A stretch of 64,000 nt of DNA from positions 38,509,471 through 38,573,470 of the forward strand of contig NC_090766.1 in assembly GCF_036898095.1 (NCBI RefSeq). The letters are read 5' to 3'. Source of the stretch: Palaemon carinicauda (Eukaryota; Arthropoda; Malacostraca; Decapoda; Palaemonidae). Within the stretch, counting starts at the first letter, position 1; every line of letters begins with the position of its first letter. Shown one piece after another: positions 1 through 10,864 of the stretch. The translations under genes were made by a program, and so were the position numbers. Below the pieces are notes generated by a model. It had not been told where the DNA came from, searched no databases, and worked only from the letters and a program-made list of their open reading frames with translations.

Positions 1-2
1 CT

Positions 3-605
3 TCGCAGATAGTGAGTACCGAGTGGTCTTTGGATCCTCAGATAGCCAACAAAGTCCTGACTTTGTGGGGTTCCCCGACGGTGGACTTGTTCGCGACAGC
101 CTTGAACTTCAAGCTGCCCCTGTACTGCTCACCAGTCCCGGACCCCAAGGCACTCTGGCAAGATGCTTTCCAGCAACGGTGGGACAACATCGACGTGTAC
201 GCCTTCCCACCATTCTGTCTGATGAGAAGGGTGCTCAACAGGACCAGACTATCGGTCAACTGTTCCATGACTCTAGTAGCTCCGCTATGGCATCACGCGG
301 AATGGTTTCCGGACCTTCTGCAACTCCTGACGGAACTCCCAAGGGAGCTTCCTCCACGACACGAGCTTCTCAGACAACCCCACTCCGGTGTCCCTCACAG
401 GGCCGTAGCCTCGCTTCGGCTTCACGCCTGGAGACTATCCAGCGTCTCCTCGCGGAGAGAGGCTTTTCGCAACAGGTTGCGGAGAGAATGTCTCGGCACC
501 TGCGAAGGTCCTCTGAGGGAGTCTACCAAGCGAAGTGGAGAGTCTTTTGTGGTTGGTGTCGTGGAAGGGGTATCTCTCCACTCGATGCCACTATTCCAGC
601 AATAG
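3..605 (+). CDS. RT/RNase H polyprotein C-terminus of DIRS element A (partial)
   Basis: The frame is open from the window edge and shows the conserved tail that follows RNase H in DIRS elements. This includes a WSLDPQ segment, [24 protein letters not shown] and the closing LHAWRLS motif, all shared with elements C and D. The RT and RNase H catalytic parts lie outside the window. After LHAWRLS (about residue 140) the frame runs on without similarity to its relatives, so the true stop may have been lost. It overlaps the YR frame in a different phase (the -1 frame). Confidence 0.75.
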   Translation, partial: SQIVSTEWSLDPQIANKVLTLWGSPTVDLFATALNFKLPLYCSPVPDPKALWQDAFQQRWDNIDVYAFPPFCLMRRVLNRTRLSVNCSMTLVAPLWHHAEWFPDLLQLLTELPRELPPRHELLRQPHSGVPHRAVASLRLHAWRLSSVSSRREAFRNRLRRECLGTCEGPLRESTKRSGESFVVGVVEGVSLHSMPLFQQ

Positions 606-1474
606 CGGACTTCCTTGTGTATCTGCGAGAAGAAATGCGCCTTTCTGTCTCGGCAGTGAAAGGCTATCGCTCAGCCTTAAGCTTGGCCTTCAGATTGAAG
701 GGCGTGGATATTTCTTCATCGCTAGAACTCTCTTTACTCATACGTAGCTATGAGCTTACCTGCCCCCAGTCGGAAGTGAGACCCCCTCCTTGGAACGTGG
801 TTCGAGTTCTCAGGTCTCTCAAGAGACCTCCCTTCGAGCCATTACGCCAGGCCTCCGATCGCCACCTGTCTTGGAAGACGGCTTTCCTACTCGCCTTGGC
901 CTCGGCCAAGCGAGTTAGTGAACTTCATGGTCTCTCGTACGACATCGCCCATTCAAGGGGATGGGGGGAGGTAACGTTCAGGTTCGTCCCTGAGTTTGTG
1001 GCCAAGACTCAGAATCCTGGAGTGCCGGATCCTCGGTTCGACTCTTTCAGGATCGCGAGTCTCCGTTCTGTAACAAACGACCCAGACCAGCTGCTACTAT
1101 GCCCAGTGAGGTGTCTGAGGTACTACTTGAAGAGAACGGCTGCAGTCCGTCCTCATGTGCGAGCTTTGTTTGTGAGCACAGGCAGGACAAAGAGGAGGGT
1201 CACAAGGAACACCATCTCTGCTTGGATTCGAAGGGTTATCCACCATGCCCTGAATCCTGACCCTCCTCCGTCACGTCGCCCTCGGGCCCACGATGTCAGG
1301 GGTATTGCTACATCCCTGGCCTTCAAGAGAAACTTCTCTGTGACGCAGGTACTTCAAGCGGGGGTCTGGAAGCGTCAAACGACCTTCACAGCCCACTACC
1401 TGCAAGACGTGACCCACAGGAGCCTCGATACGTTCTCTATCGGCCCTGTGGTGGCTGCACAACAGCTGGTCTAA
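23..1474 (+). CDS. Tyrosine recombinase of DIRS element A
   Basis: This frame encodes the site-specific recombinase that inserts the circular DNA intermediate of a DIRS retrotransposon. The recognisable protein starts near residue 135 (SRLETIQRLL), with an N-terminal core-binding region ([22 protein letters not shown]). The catalytic domain follows. The first catalytic Arg is in the [11 protein letters not shown] motif, the H-x-x-R pair is in AHDVRG and the nucleophilic Tyr is in TAHYLQD close to the C-terminus. All four signature residues are present and the frame is uninterrupted to a normal stop. The start is uncertain because the frame stays open upstream over the RT/RNase H tail. It is clearly diverged from the YRs of B, C and D. 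Confidence 0.88.
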   Translation: MVFGSSDSQQSPDFVGFPDGGLVRDSLELQAAPVLLTSPGPQGTLARCFPATVGQHRRVRLPTILSDEKGAQQDQTIGQLFHDSSSSAMASRGMVSGPSATPDGTPKGASSTTRASQTTPLRCPSQGRSLASASRLETIQRLLAERGFSQQVAERMSRHLRRSSEGVYQAKWRVFCGWCRGRGISPLDATIPAIADFLVYLREEMRLSVSAVKGYRSALSLAFRLKGVDISSSLELSLLIRSYELTCPQSEVRPPPWNVVRVLRSLKRPPFEPLRQASDRHLSWKTAFLLALASAKRVSELHGLSYDIAHSRGWGEVTFRFVPEFVAKTQNPGVPDPRFDSFRIASLRSVTNDPDQLLLCPVRCLRYYLKRTAAVRPHVRALFVSTGRTKRRVTRNTISAWIRRVIHHALNPDPPPSRRPRAHDVRGIATSLAFKRNFSVTQVLQAGVWKRQTTFTAHYLQDVTHRSLDTFSIGPVVAAQQLV

Positions 1475-1992
1475 CCTCAGGCTCCTTTTTGGACAAGTAG
1501 CAGTAGGTTGAGGGCGTTGTTACCCGGTCTTAGTCTGTGTGAATGAAAGAGTATGTCTGACCCTTACTTCTTTCTTCATTCTCCCCTCTCTTGGGGAAGC
1601 AGCATCCTGGTCCTCGCATAGCTGACCTCGACCTCTGCAGGTAACCCATGCTTCTTTGTGCTCCTAGTATTAAGCTTAATACTGTTGCGTCTCCCATACC
1701 CTGACGAGGTGGTATGGGGAACGTCCTATCCTAGAATTCCTATCTGAAGGTCTCAAGGTCAACTTCATAGGACGAGTCACACTCTCCTCCTCACACTACT
1801 TATGTAGGCCACTCGTTCCTAGCGATGCTAGGAACCTGTGAGGTACAGGGGCTCCCTCTCTCTAGTGCTGCTCACTAAGGGATCGAGCCCCCGGGCAAGC
1901 CGAAGTCAGTAAGGCTGGGGACTTTCCACCCTTCCTAAGGGGTAAGTCACCCTTTGTAAATAGCGTGGTTTGTATTTCGGTTATGGAACAAA

Positions 1993-2304
1993 TGACAAAT
2001 TCGAAGATAATTTGTATTTTTCCTAACCATACAAACCTTAGCTATTTACACATATGTGCCCGCCATCCCTGACCCCCAAGTCAAGTCCTACCTCTAAGTG
2101 AAGTGAAGCAAGTCACCGGTGTGTGGAGGGGGGAGGGGTAGCAAGCTACCCTTCCCCACCCCCCGCTAACTAGCGCGGGGGTAATTAACCCTCGTTAAAA
2201 ACTATTGGCTCGTCATTTCAGCTGCGCTAAAAGTAAACCCTTTGTAAATAGCTAAGGTTTGTATGGTTAGGAAAAATACAAATTATCTTCGAATTTGTCA
2301 TATT
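1993..2304 (+). repeat. Internal complementary region arm and right terminus of element A
   Basis: Two arms of about 60 bases, 1993-2053 and 2244-2304, are near-perfect reverse complements. Both carry ATTTTTCCTAACCATACAAA or its complement. About 190 bases separate them, including GC-rich DNA. In DIRS elements this pairing joins the internal complementary region to the right ITR. Confidence 0.8.
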
Positions 2305-3129
2305 TGTAAGTGTAAGAAAACACACATATTTTGGTGGGCAATTCAATCTGATTTGGCGCCAGCGCCATCCTACCTTTCCGTCCGCACCTTGTAATATACT
2401 CCCATGCACATTTGAATAAAGTATCAGTTGATCTTGGTGACGCTTGTCTCACTGTCCTTACAATGGTAATTACTACCATTGTAGCATTAGAAACTTTTAT
2501 CTCAAAAATTGTGTAACAACCTAATAGAATTCCTTTCTTGTTGTAGCTATGAAATGCTTGGAAGAACCTCAGAAGTTTCCTTTATCATATTCATCTACAT
2601 CACTTTAGTCGCAAAGAAGCAGTAGTATTTAAAATTATCATTGATGAAACTATTACATACCAGAACGAATGAGGTAAGATTTTAATTCAGGTACTGAAGC
2701 TAACATTTGAGTTCATCAATCCTTTACTGTCAGTAACTTCCACTGACAATACAGTTCACCTATTATTGAAGCAGGACTGTGCTGTGACTCTATTTCCCAA
2801 TCACTTGCACATATGTTTGTTAAGTTAGTTGTGCATATTCTAATAGTTCTCGGGTAATCTTGCAATTGTACTTGTTCTCGCGCGAATACAAACCCTCGTC
2901 CTTTTAATTGTTAGTAGAGTACTTCAGTTTCTGCCAACCTGACGGGGAAAAAAACATGCATCCTATTTGCTGGAGTATGGGGGAGATTAGACTGTTCTCC
3001 CTCATGGCTCAACTCTATTCTAGTCCCAGCCATGGTCTTGACTGGACAATGTGGACCTGTTCTCTCTTTTAAGGTGTTATGGTGTTTGCAATTGTTCATA
3101 TTGGTTTTGCGTATTGTTCGTGGAGCAAT

Positions 3130-3425
3130 TCCGCGTGATGTGTAAGTGCCCAGATAGTAATGATCAACATTGCGGTGCGTTCACAAGACACCACGAGGTC
3201 GACCCTTATTCGACTTGCACTCCGTGCAGAGGCCAACAGTGTTCCTTCATGTCCATGTGCCTGGAATGTAAGGACTGGCCACAGGATCAATGGGTGCACT
3301 GCAACAGAAGAAATAAGAAGTCAAAGAGGGATCACTTGCCTTCCAAGACCACAGCAGGTTCTTCAGAATCAAGATCCACAGGCATCCTACCTTCTCAGGT
3401 TAAGGGCTTAGGTTTAGCCTGGTAG
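3130..3425 (+). pseudogene. Gag-like ORF1 N-terminus remnant of relic E
   Basis: The frame keeps the cysteine module of the DIRS ORF1 proteins found elsewhere in this window: CGAF, EVDP, TCTPCRG, then C-x5-C-x2-C and a tryptophan, followed by a Lys/Arg-rich stretch. The spacing C-x7-C-x14-C-x2-C-x4-C-x5-C-x2-C is within one residue of that in element B. Upstream residues in the same open frame do not match, and the frame stops at 3425, so this is a remnant and not a working gene. Confidence 0.65.
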
Positions 3426-5059
3426 TCCCCACACACCCACGCTTTATTATCAAAGTGAGATAACCCCCAGGGTTCCTGTCAGTAGCTAGATCCTCCTTAT
3501 CCTCCCAGGTTTGCTCTCCAGCATGAGAGTAGGACCTCAAGTTAGGGTAATTATCCTTTGACCTCCAAGGTTCTCCTACTGCCAAATCCATCCCTGATCT
3601 CATTAGAATGAACCTATAAAGAGAATACATTGTCCAGAGATGTACCCACCAAAGAACAGCTTTATTTAGATGACTGGTGTGGTGGCTGCTAATCTCCTTA
3701 TGAATATGATGACCACCTCTGGGTTAATCAAACGCGTCTTCATCTGGAACATGGTTAACCATATGATTCATTAGAAAAAGCACAGTTAACAAGCCTTATA
3801 GAAGATTGTTGAGTTAGCCCAAAGAAATTTACTAACCGAGGGACTGAAGATTCTAAAATGGAAGAGTATGATTAAATTAAAATGTAATAGAATACAGTAG
3901 TGGAAAAACTTCCTCAACAAATGAAGATGTAGAAGTATGCAGGTTCAGTGAACACCAGTGATATAAATTTAGCAGTACTCATAATAACCACAAGCTGCTT
4001 TCTCAGACTTTAGGGAGAAATGGGAAGAAGTATCAGGAAAGTTTAAAGCTTAATTGAGTACATCATCTTTACCACTAGGCTTGGACCCCTTTAAGTTCTA
4101 AAAGAATTGATATAATTGACTGATGAAGTGCATCTAAAAGAAAAGTGCTATACCCAGTATGCATTGCCTGGCTTAGTTCTAGGTTTATCACTGAACACTT
4201 ATTTACATGGGATCAATCCTTATAAGTGGAAACTGTTCATTTTGTTTGACAGTTTTTTATGGCCCTGGAAATGAATTATTTTATAAATCCAGTTCTTTGG
4301 TGGTTTTCCAAATGGTTGAGGCGAGTGGTGGGATCAATACGATGACTAAAATGAAATCCACATCAGAGTTAAATCAAACTTCTCGTTTGATATTGAAGAA
4401 GAGGGAGCATATTTGTGGGCTCCAGAGTAATTCAGTATATCTCAATAAGAAGCATGACTACATGACATTACTCCTATCAGGCATGATCCTGGAATTTGAT
4501 TGGGTAGTGAGGTAGATGTATCAAATTTCCTCAAGAAACCAATTTTTAGTATTGGCAAGAGCAATCCGTACTGAAAACTAAGGCCATCAACTATCCAGCT
4601 TCCTCTTCATACCTGTAAGGACATTCCCAGTAGGGAGATTGTAACACTACTGAAGGGCCCTTGGAGAATTTAGTCTAGATCAGGATGGAAATAGCAATTC
4701 GGTAAGACCTGGTCTGTTAACAAATGAAGGAGTGAAACATACCAGTGCGAACTATTGTTGATCTCTCTACCACCCTTATCTCATCTCCCTATCATCTTTC
4801 AGACATACAAGAGCAGTGGAGATATTTATAAGGCTCCAAGTTGAGAGGTTGAAAGTTTGGTGGAGAAAGATGCTGGTGGAGGAGATTTAAGGCTCTAACC
4901 CAGGATTCTGTTACCACTTGATTATTATTTCCAAGATCATCGGAAGGTTGATAACATCATTGAGAGGTTTTCAGACTACAGTAAATAACTTCTAACCACT
5001 GACGACATTTTCCATGACGCCATCATTAGTGGTAGTTGCAGCGAGGTAAAATAATTAAA

Positions 5060-5290
5060 TTTTCTCAGGAGACTTGTCTGGTGCCTACTTTTACTCATTT
5101 CTGCATCCAGATTTGAGGAAGAAAGGTGCTTCCATGAGATTCTCCAGTTACCTACATCCAGATTTGAGGAAGAAAAGTCCCTTCATAAGAGTCCTCCAAC
5201 CATCCAAGTGCTTTTCATAGTATTAACAAAAATAGATTTTGGCCTTCCAAGTCTTAGCATCTTGAGGGGTTTGTTTAGTAGTTTGTCTTA
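5060..5290 (+). pseudogene. DIRS reverse transcriptase remnant of relic E
   Basis: One frame reads DLSGAYFY, then LHPDLRKK, then after more decay FGLPSLSILRGLF. These correspond to [20 protein letters not shown] and [14 protein letters not shown] in the intact elements. The CATCCAGATTTGAGGAAGAAA block is tandemly duplicated (about 51 bases apart, near 5106 and 5156), which duplicates the HPDLRKK motif. The similarity is visible only by eye and is moderate. Confidence 0.45.
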
Positions 5291-5300
5291 TAATTCTTTC

Positions 5301-6564
5301 AGACAGTAGTTGAGCCCTTATTAGACAAAGCCATCAAAAAGTCAACCTTTCATCTTTAAACAGATTGTTTGTGATCTAATTGTAGTAATTTCATTATGAA
5401 TGTGATTTAATTGATTTAACAATGAATTTCATGTAAAAAAAAAAAAAAATATTGGAGGGCATTTTAATGGTTTAGAAATTGTATCAATGAACTGAGAGGG
5501 TAAGCATTTACCAATTTCACTTCTCTTTGGTGAATGGATTTGTCTAAGTAACTTTATTTTATTACAATTCTTATTTGGATATTTATATTTGTAATTATGC
5601 TTATCCTGTCTCTTTTTTGTAAGCAGTCTAGGTAGATGGTTTTTCCTGGTCAAATAAGCCAAGAGTTTTGTGCTGGCTATGACTAGCTTTCAAAGTTATA
5701 CTAAATAGGAATTAGGAACTTTTATAGGTCTGTTTTCACAATAGTACGATATTGTACATTTTTTCTCTCTCCTCTTTATCACACTAGCTTTCATTAAGGT
5801 CTAGTCCTTTTTGGCCTTACCGATAGCAATCCTTGAAGAAATATGTATTACAATATTTTACATTACTGTGTAGTGTTGTAAGTTATTGTATGCAGTATAA
5901 CCTCATAAATCACAGTCATTTAGTTTCTTTAGTTATATTTTTTCAGGTAAAAAAATTTGTAGAGAGGACTACTACTACCACTTGAAAGGAAAGACAGAGC
6001 TCATCGAACGATCATCGGGTGAAATACCCCTATCAAAGTTAAGTAAAAGCTATAATTGTATAGTTTCATATTAAGAAAAATAAAGTGATTTTGACGAAGG
6101 AAAAATCTATTTCTGGCCGAGGGACCTGTGTCGCCCAGTGAAATGCTCCTTAAAGCACCATTTCAAAGGTATAAATATTGCTAAATATACCAGAGAAAAA
6201 AGTTGCATGGAATGCTAGGAATATATCCAGCTCGCTCACCCGTAAAGGGTGTCTGTATTAAAACTGGGGCGAGTGATACCACTACCAGAGATCCCTCTCC
6301 AATTAGACTTCTCCCTCCTCAAAATTCCCCGTTACTACGAGGTGTCGTTCACTACAGCTACTGCCCCCCCCACCACCACCACTACCTATCCTTCTCCCAT
6401 CATTCCTTGTTAGCACCCGTGAACGTTCGGACGTGTTTTTCGTAGCTCTGTGTTATTTTGTTTGTGAAGATGTCAGGCGTTTTGGAGATCCATGCTCCCA
6501 AATTGAGTATTATATTTGTCTGTTTGGGATTTCTAGTTAGCGACACACGTTCATAACAATAGTT
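5301..6564. other. No gene seen; AT-rich DNA with a possible repeat
   Basis: No coding signal is visible on either strand. There is a run of A near 5433. From about 6085 to 6445 the base composition changes to a more GC-rich, low-repeat stretch that looks like a dispersed repeat, but nothing in the window confirms this. Confidence 0.4.
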
Positions 6565-6925
6565 TTTACATTATTTGAAATAGTTTTGGGTATTTGTTTA
6601 CTAGAGCACTCACTCCATTTATTCCAAAATTATGGATTCCTGCAGCTCTCGTCATTTTATACAGTAATTAGGAGGTTCTTTAAATGCTGGGAAAGCAAAA
6701 AAAACAGCAAGATATGTTGCGCAAGGGTGGGGAAGGGGTTGGTTGAGGAGGTACTAAACTACCTGGAACCGACATCGTCAAAAGAGTCAATCAAAGAGAA
6801 GTTTGTGACGTCAGCGTACATTTGGTATACATTCAAAATATATGCTATATTAAAAATGGATCAAGTACTCAAAAGTGTCACTATTTGTGAATTGTATATT
6901 TGGTAAGTACTTTACATTTAAATCT
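6565..6925. repeat. Left arm of a long inverted repeat flanking DIRS B
   Basis: This arm is the approximate reverse complement of 12728-13080. Matching blocks include TACAGTAATTAGGAGGTTCT, GGTTGAGGAGGTACTA, CCTGGAACCGACATCG and CACTATTTGTGAATTG, with the same order and spacing on the far side of element B. The likely explanation is a foldback or long-TIR transposon into whose middle DIRS B inserted. Confidence 0.75.
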
Positions 6926-6926
6926 T

Positions 6927-7128
6927 ATTTGTTCCAACACGGAGTACTTACCTTGAACTACTTACTTAGGAGTATCTGGGATTCTCCTCCCAACCGACCA
7001 GAATTTTGTGTAGTTTCCCCTACCTCCGTTTTCTATAGTGGGTACCTCTGTAGCGGATGAATATGCGCCCTGAGGCGACCCGGGTCAGTGAGCGTGTGTG
7101 GCCAGGTCTCGGTCATCAGTAAGTTTCT
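6927..7128 (+). repeat. Left inverted terminal repeat of DIRS B
   Basis: From GTACTTACCTTGAACTACTT onward this is a nearly exact reverse complement of the right ITR at 12336-12525, through CCGACCAGAATTTTGTGTAG and AGGCGACCCGGGTCAGTGAG. Only the outermost bases (ATTTGTTCCAACACGG) differ from the right end, and that difference is mirrored in the internal complementary region. Confidence 0.88.
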
Positions 7129-7263
7129 GGTCGCGTCGTGATTAACATCTCGCCGCGCTCTCTTCACCCAGTGCGACCCTTTGTGTCCCCACGTGTTCAA
7201 CCCTAACCTTATCCACCTCTTTCCTCTGTGTCCCTGTGTCGTTTGGTGCTTTAGTGTTCAATT

Positions 7264-8817
7264 ATGGAGCATCCTCGTCGTTGCCCCGGGCCTATGGCCG
7301 GTATATCTTGTGGTGCTTTTCTGTCCAAGCTGGAGGTCGACCCTCGCACCTTGTGTTCTTCGTGTAGGGGCAGTGTTTGTTCCCCTACAGCCACGTGTCC
7401 GAAGTGCGAGTCTTGGACCGAAATCCAGTGGGTTCTCTACGGAACCAAGAAAAAGAAGGCAGCCAAGAGATCGCCCAAGAAGGCTAGCATCTCCTCGCCA
7501 TTAACGTCGCCCGATGCCCCGTCGGAGAGGGGTTCCCTACCGCCTTCCCCTACCCAGAGTAGGGGACGAGGTAAGTCCGTTGCGGGGAAGCGGCCAATTG
7601 CCCTTCCCCAAGAGTCTGATATTCCTGATGTGGGGGATGTTGTGTCAGTTCAGGCATGTGGGGTGCCTGAGGGGGAGGCGGGAGTGTGTTCGGGAGACGA
7701 GGTCCTGGTGCCTACAGGACACGTCTCTACCGAAGATCTGATGTGGGGGAAGCCCCGCATCGTGGGTATGTGTTTCAGGTGCTTCAGTGACCGGGAGAGA
7801 CGCGGAAAAAGAAGCAGAGTCGTCGAATTCAGATTCTGTCGCCTGGACGGCACCCAGGACGCCCTTCAGGTCACCCATGAGACTAGAGGAAGAGTTCGAC
7901 AACTGGTTCGCTCCCAAGAAAGCGCCTTGGTCTCCCCCGGCGCCATCGTCAACGCTCCCTCCCGTCTTTTTGCAGCCTCCTTCACCAATGGAACGACACA
8001 AAGATTCCCCGGCAGCATTAGATGTATCAGTGGACTCAGCGGGCTCGTCTTCCTCCCCGTCATCGTTCTCCTCCGTTTCGTCGGATTCGTTCTCCTCGGA
8101 AGATGAAGACCCAAGAGACTCGAGGTAGAAACGGGAGAGGTCCCGCTCACGCTCTCGCCACTCCAGGAAACGGGCTAGAACCTCCAAGAGGAAGTACAAG
8201 AAGAGCCATTCGTCAAGGGATAAGTGGGTGCGATTCACGATCCCCGGAGCGAACTTCTCAAGGCACCTCCGCTCTGGGCGCCTCAGGGTGGCTCCCTAGA
8301 TCCGCTTCTTCACCCCCGCGACATGGCTCCTCCGGTAGGCCCGACCATCGTCAGAAGTCGACCCACCAGGTGACTTTCACCGAGCATAAGTCCGCGAAGG
8401 CACCGGCTCCATCCGCCCAGCGGAAAGAGCCGCTTCCTGGTAGGGTTCCAGTCCTCACATGACCTCTCCGTTCCTGAAAACCAGTCCTTATTACGGGAGT
8501 TGATCAGCTCGGGGGGAAAAGCCTTGAAATTTCTCTCCTTTCAATCCCTCTCACAAGCAGCCAATTGGGTCCAGCGGAAACGGGATGCAGTTTTGAACAA
8601 GTTGTTACGTAAGTTACCCGAGCGGGAGACGAGGTCGCCGAGGCACTCGCTGGTGTTGGGCGAGTCCGTGTTCCCCCTGAAGAAGGTCGAGGAGGTGATG
8701 GAGAGGGTCAGGAAACTCAAAGCAGCAGGAGAGCCCAGACCCCCGCCTGCAAGACGTCCAGTTCACAGGAGACCCTCTTCAGACGCCCCTAACCCGTCCC
8801 ATTCTTCACCAGTCTAA
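7264..8817 (+). pseudogene. Gag-like ORF1 of DIRS B (broken)
   Basis: ORF1 is taken to be the structural nucleic-acid-binding protein of the element. It opens with [10 protein letters not shown] and a seven-cysteine module (C-x8-C-x14-C-x2-C-x4-C-x5-C-x2-C), ending in WTEIQW and a Lys-rich run. The reading frame shifts near 7770, after which homology to element C continues in another frame (RTPFRSP, FLQPP, an acidic Ser-rich tract). A stop at about 8127 precedes an Arg/Ser-rich tract. Compared with C and D, roughly 200 residues are missing near 8430-8450. A third frame then carries the C-terminal part (SGGKALKFLS, RKLPERE) to a stop at 8817. Confidence 0.8.
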
Positions 8818-9003
8818 CCGAGGAGAGAGTCCCCGTCGATGTCTTGGCACCAAGCCCCGCAGCCCTCCCGTAGGGGAGGTTCAACCCCGCAAGCACCCTT
8901 TAGGCCCTCCTATTCCAACTCCAGGAGAGGACGCTTCAGCCTCGCCTCTAGGAGAAGATAGGCAGAGAGGCCCCCTACTCCTGCCGAAGCCTCAGGTAGG
9001 GGG

Positions 9004-10864
9004 ATGCCTCAAACACTCTTGGCAAGCTTGGCGGGACTACGGAATGGATCCGTGGACCGTAGCAGTACTGAAGGAAGGGTACAGGTTGCCCTTCCTAGCG
9101 GAACCGACCCCTCCAATTCCGGACCAACCCGCAGAGTGGTTGGCGGGGCGCCAACTTCAGAAGAGCAGCATTACAGGAGGAAGTGTCGGCCATGCTCGCC
9201 AAAGGGGCGTTGGAACCAGTCAAGAACCCCAACTCGGGGTTCTACAGCAGACTCTTCCTTGTGGAGAAAGCGACAGGGGGTTGGAGGCCAGTCATAGACC
9301 TGTCAGCCCTCAACAAGTTTGTGTGCAAGACCGACTTCAAGATGGACACCCCGAAGTCAGTGATGGCAGCCTTGAGGGAAGGGGACTTCAAGATGTCCTT
9401 AGACCTCAGGGACGCCTACTTTCAGATCCCTGTCCACCCCTCCAGCAGGAAGTTCCTAAGAGTTAAGTGAGGTACCCAAGCGTTGCAATTCAGAACACTC
9501 TACTTCGGGCTGTCGACAGCTCCTCAGGTCTTCACGAGTGTCTTCATAACAGTCTCAGTCTGGGCACACGTGCAGGGGATCCGCCTGATTCGTTACCTAG
9601 ACGACTGGTTTTTACTTTCAGCCTCGGAGGGAGTACTGAGGGAGCAAGGCGCGAAGCTTCTACGGTTCTGCAGGGACTTGGGTATCACCATCAACCTGGA
9701 AAAGTCGCAGCTGATGCCCTCCACCAGGATGACCTAACTGGGGATGGTTCTAGACACCCAATTGGTGAGGGCCTTCCCCTCCTCAGAGAGGTTGGACAAT
9801 CTGGATCGGATACTTCGACCCTTCCTAACGGACCAGCCGAGGAGAGCCAAAGACTGGCAGAGGTTGGTAGGCCACCTCGTGTCGTTGGAGAAGTTAGTCC
9901 CCCGGGGGAGACTCAAACTGAGAGGGGTTCAATGGAACCTGAAGGAACTCTGGACCCCAGGGGAGTCCCCGCACAAAATAGTTCCGGTGTCCCCGGAGAC
10001 AAAGGAAGTCCTGAAGTGGTGGCACGACAGGACGAACACCCTCAAGGGAATGCCCTTCGCAATCGACCCTCCGGAGATGCTGTTGTTCACGGACGCATCA
10101 AAGGAGGGATGGGGAGCCCACCTTCTCGACGAGTCGGCGAAGGGGAAGTGGTCCCTCGAGGAGAGGAGCTGTCACATAAACGTGCTAGAGCTGATGGCCG
10201 TGCAAAGGGCATGCCAAGAATTCGTCCATCTACTCGGGGGGAACACCGTGGCTCTGATGTGGCCTACGTGAAAAAGCAAGGAGGACTGAAGTCGAAGGAG
10301 CTGTGCAGTCTCGCGACACAGTTCCTGGAATGGGCCTCAAAGGAACAGGTCGAGGTCACAGCCAGGTTCATTCCTGGAAAGAGGAACATTCTAGCCGATG
10401 GCCTCAGCAGGATGGGTCAAGTAGTAGGGTCGGAGTGGTCCTTACACCCGGAAGTGGCCCAGACGGTTATCCTGAAGTGGTGGTCGCCGGTGATGGACCT
10501 TTTCGCCACGAGACTCAATGCATAGCTCTACGTGTTTTGTTCTCCTGTGCCAGATCCAACAGCACCGTTCGAGGACGCCTTTCAACATCCTTAGGACAAC
10601 CTCGACGTGTATGCCTTCCCGCCCTTCGGGATGCTCAGACAAGTCCTCAACAGAGTGAGGCGGGCAAACAACCTGTGGATGACTTTAGTAGTGCCCTGGT
10701 GGCCGGAGAGGGAGTGGTTCGCGGACCTAAAGGAACTGGCGCGCCTCCCACCATGGCCCCTTCCAGACAGGCCAGACCACCTCCGTCAGCCACACTTCCA
10801 AGGTTTTCACGAAAACCCTCGGTCGCCCCCCCTACACGCGTGGAGGTTATCGAGCGGCTCCTGA
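9004..10864 (+). pseudogene. Reverse transcriptase/RNase H of DIRS B (broken)
   Basis: The region covers all RT motifs: [39 protein letters not shown] and the catalytic RYLDDW. RNase H ([39 protein letters not shown]) and the connecting tail ending HAWRLS follow. Damage includes an early frameshift near 9180, stops at 9468 and 9735, loss of about 20 bases near 10257 that removes the conserved DNATVV segment, and stops near 10525 and 10593. The -1 frame over the same DNA starts at an ATG at 9004 (MPQT) and stays mostly open. See the overlapping-frame finding. Confidence 0.85.

Larger units (their letters stand above)
1..2304 (+). mobile_element. DIRS-like retrotransposon A, 3' part
   Basis: This is the 3' portion of a tyrosine-recombinase (DIRS-type) retrotransposon, cut off by the window start. 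It contains the end of the RT/RNase H frame, a full YR frame, about 500 bases of 3' non-coding DNA, then an inverted repeat whose arms lie at 1993-2053 and 2244-2304. The first arm is preceded by a segment resembling the complement of a left terminus (TTTGTATTTCGGTTATGG, then AACAAAT), as expected for an internal complementary region. DIRS elements integrate by YR from a circular intermediate and make no target duplication, and none is seen. Its terminal sequence differs from that of B, C and D, so it is a separate family. Confidence 0.85.
2871..5300 (+). mobile_element. Decayed DIRS-like relic E
   Basis: This is a heavily mutated DIRS element inferred from three landmarks in the right order and spacing. 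A left terminus near 2871 (TTGTTCTCGCGCGAATACAA) resembles the complement of the element A internal complementary region. A Gag cysteine module lies at about 3130-3425. An RT relic lies at about 5060-5290. The Gag-to-RT distance of about 1.9 kb is close to the 2.1 kb in element B. No YR remnant or right terminus was found after 5300. Confidence 0.55.

Noticed and set aside
4207..4515. 102-codon plus-strand frame
   Set aside because: There is no recognisable motif and codon use looks random. It lies within decayed repeat DNA between the two modules of relic E.
6203..6445. 80-codon plus-strand frame near a CCACCACCACC run
   Set aside because: It is short, of low complexity and matches no recognised protein. 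It is more likely part of a dispersed non-coding repeat.
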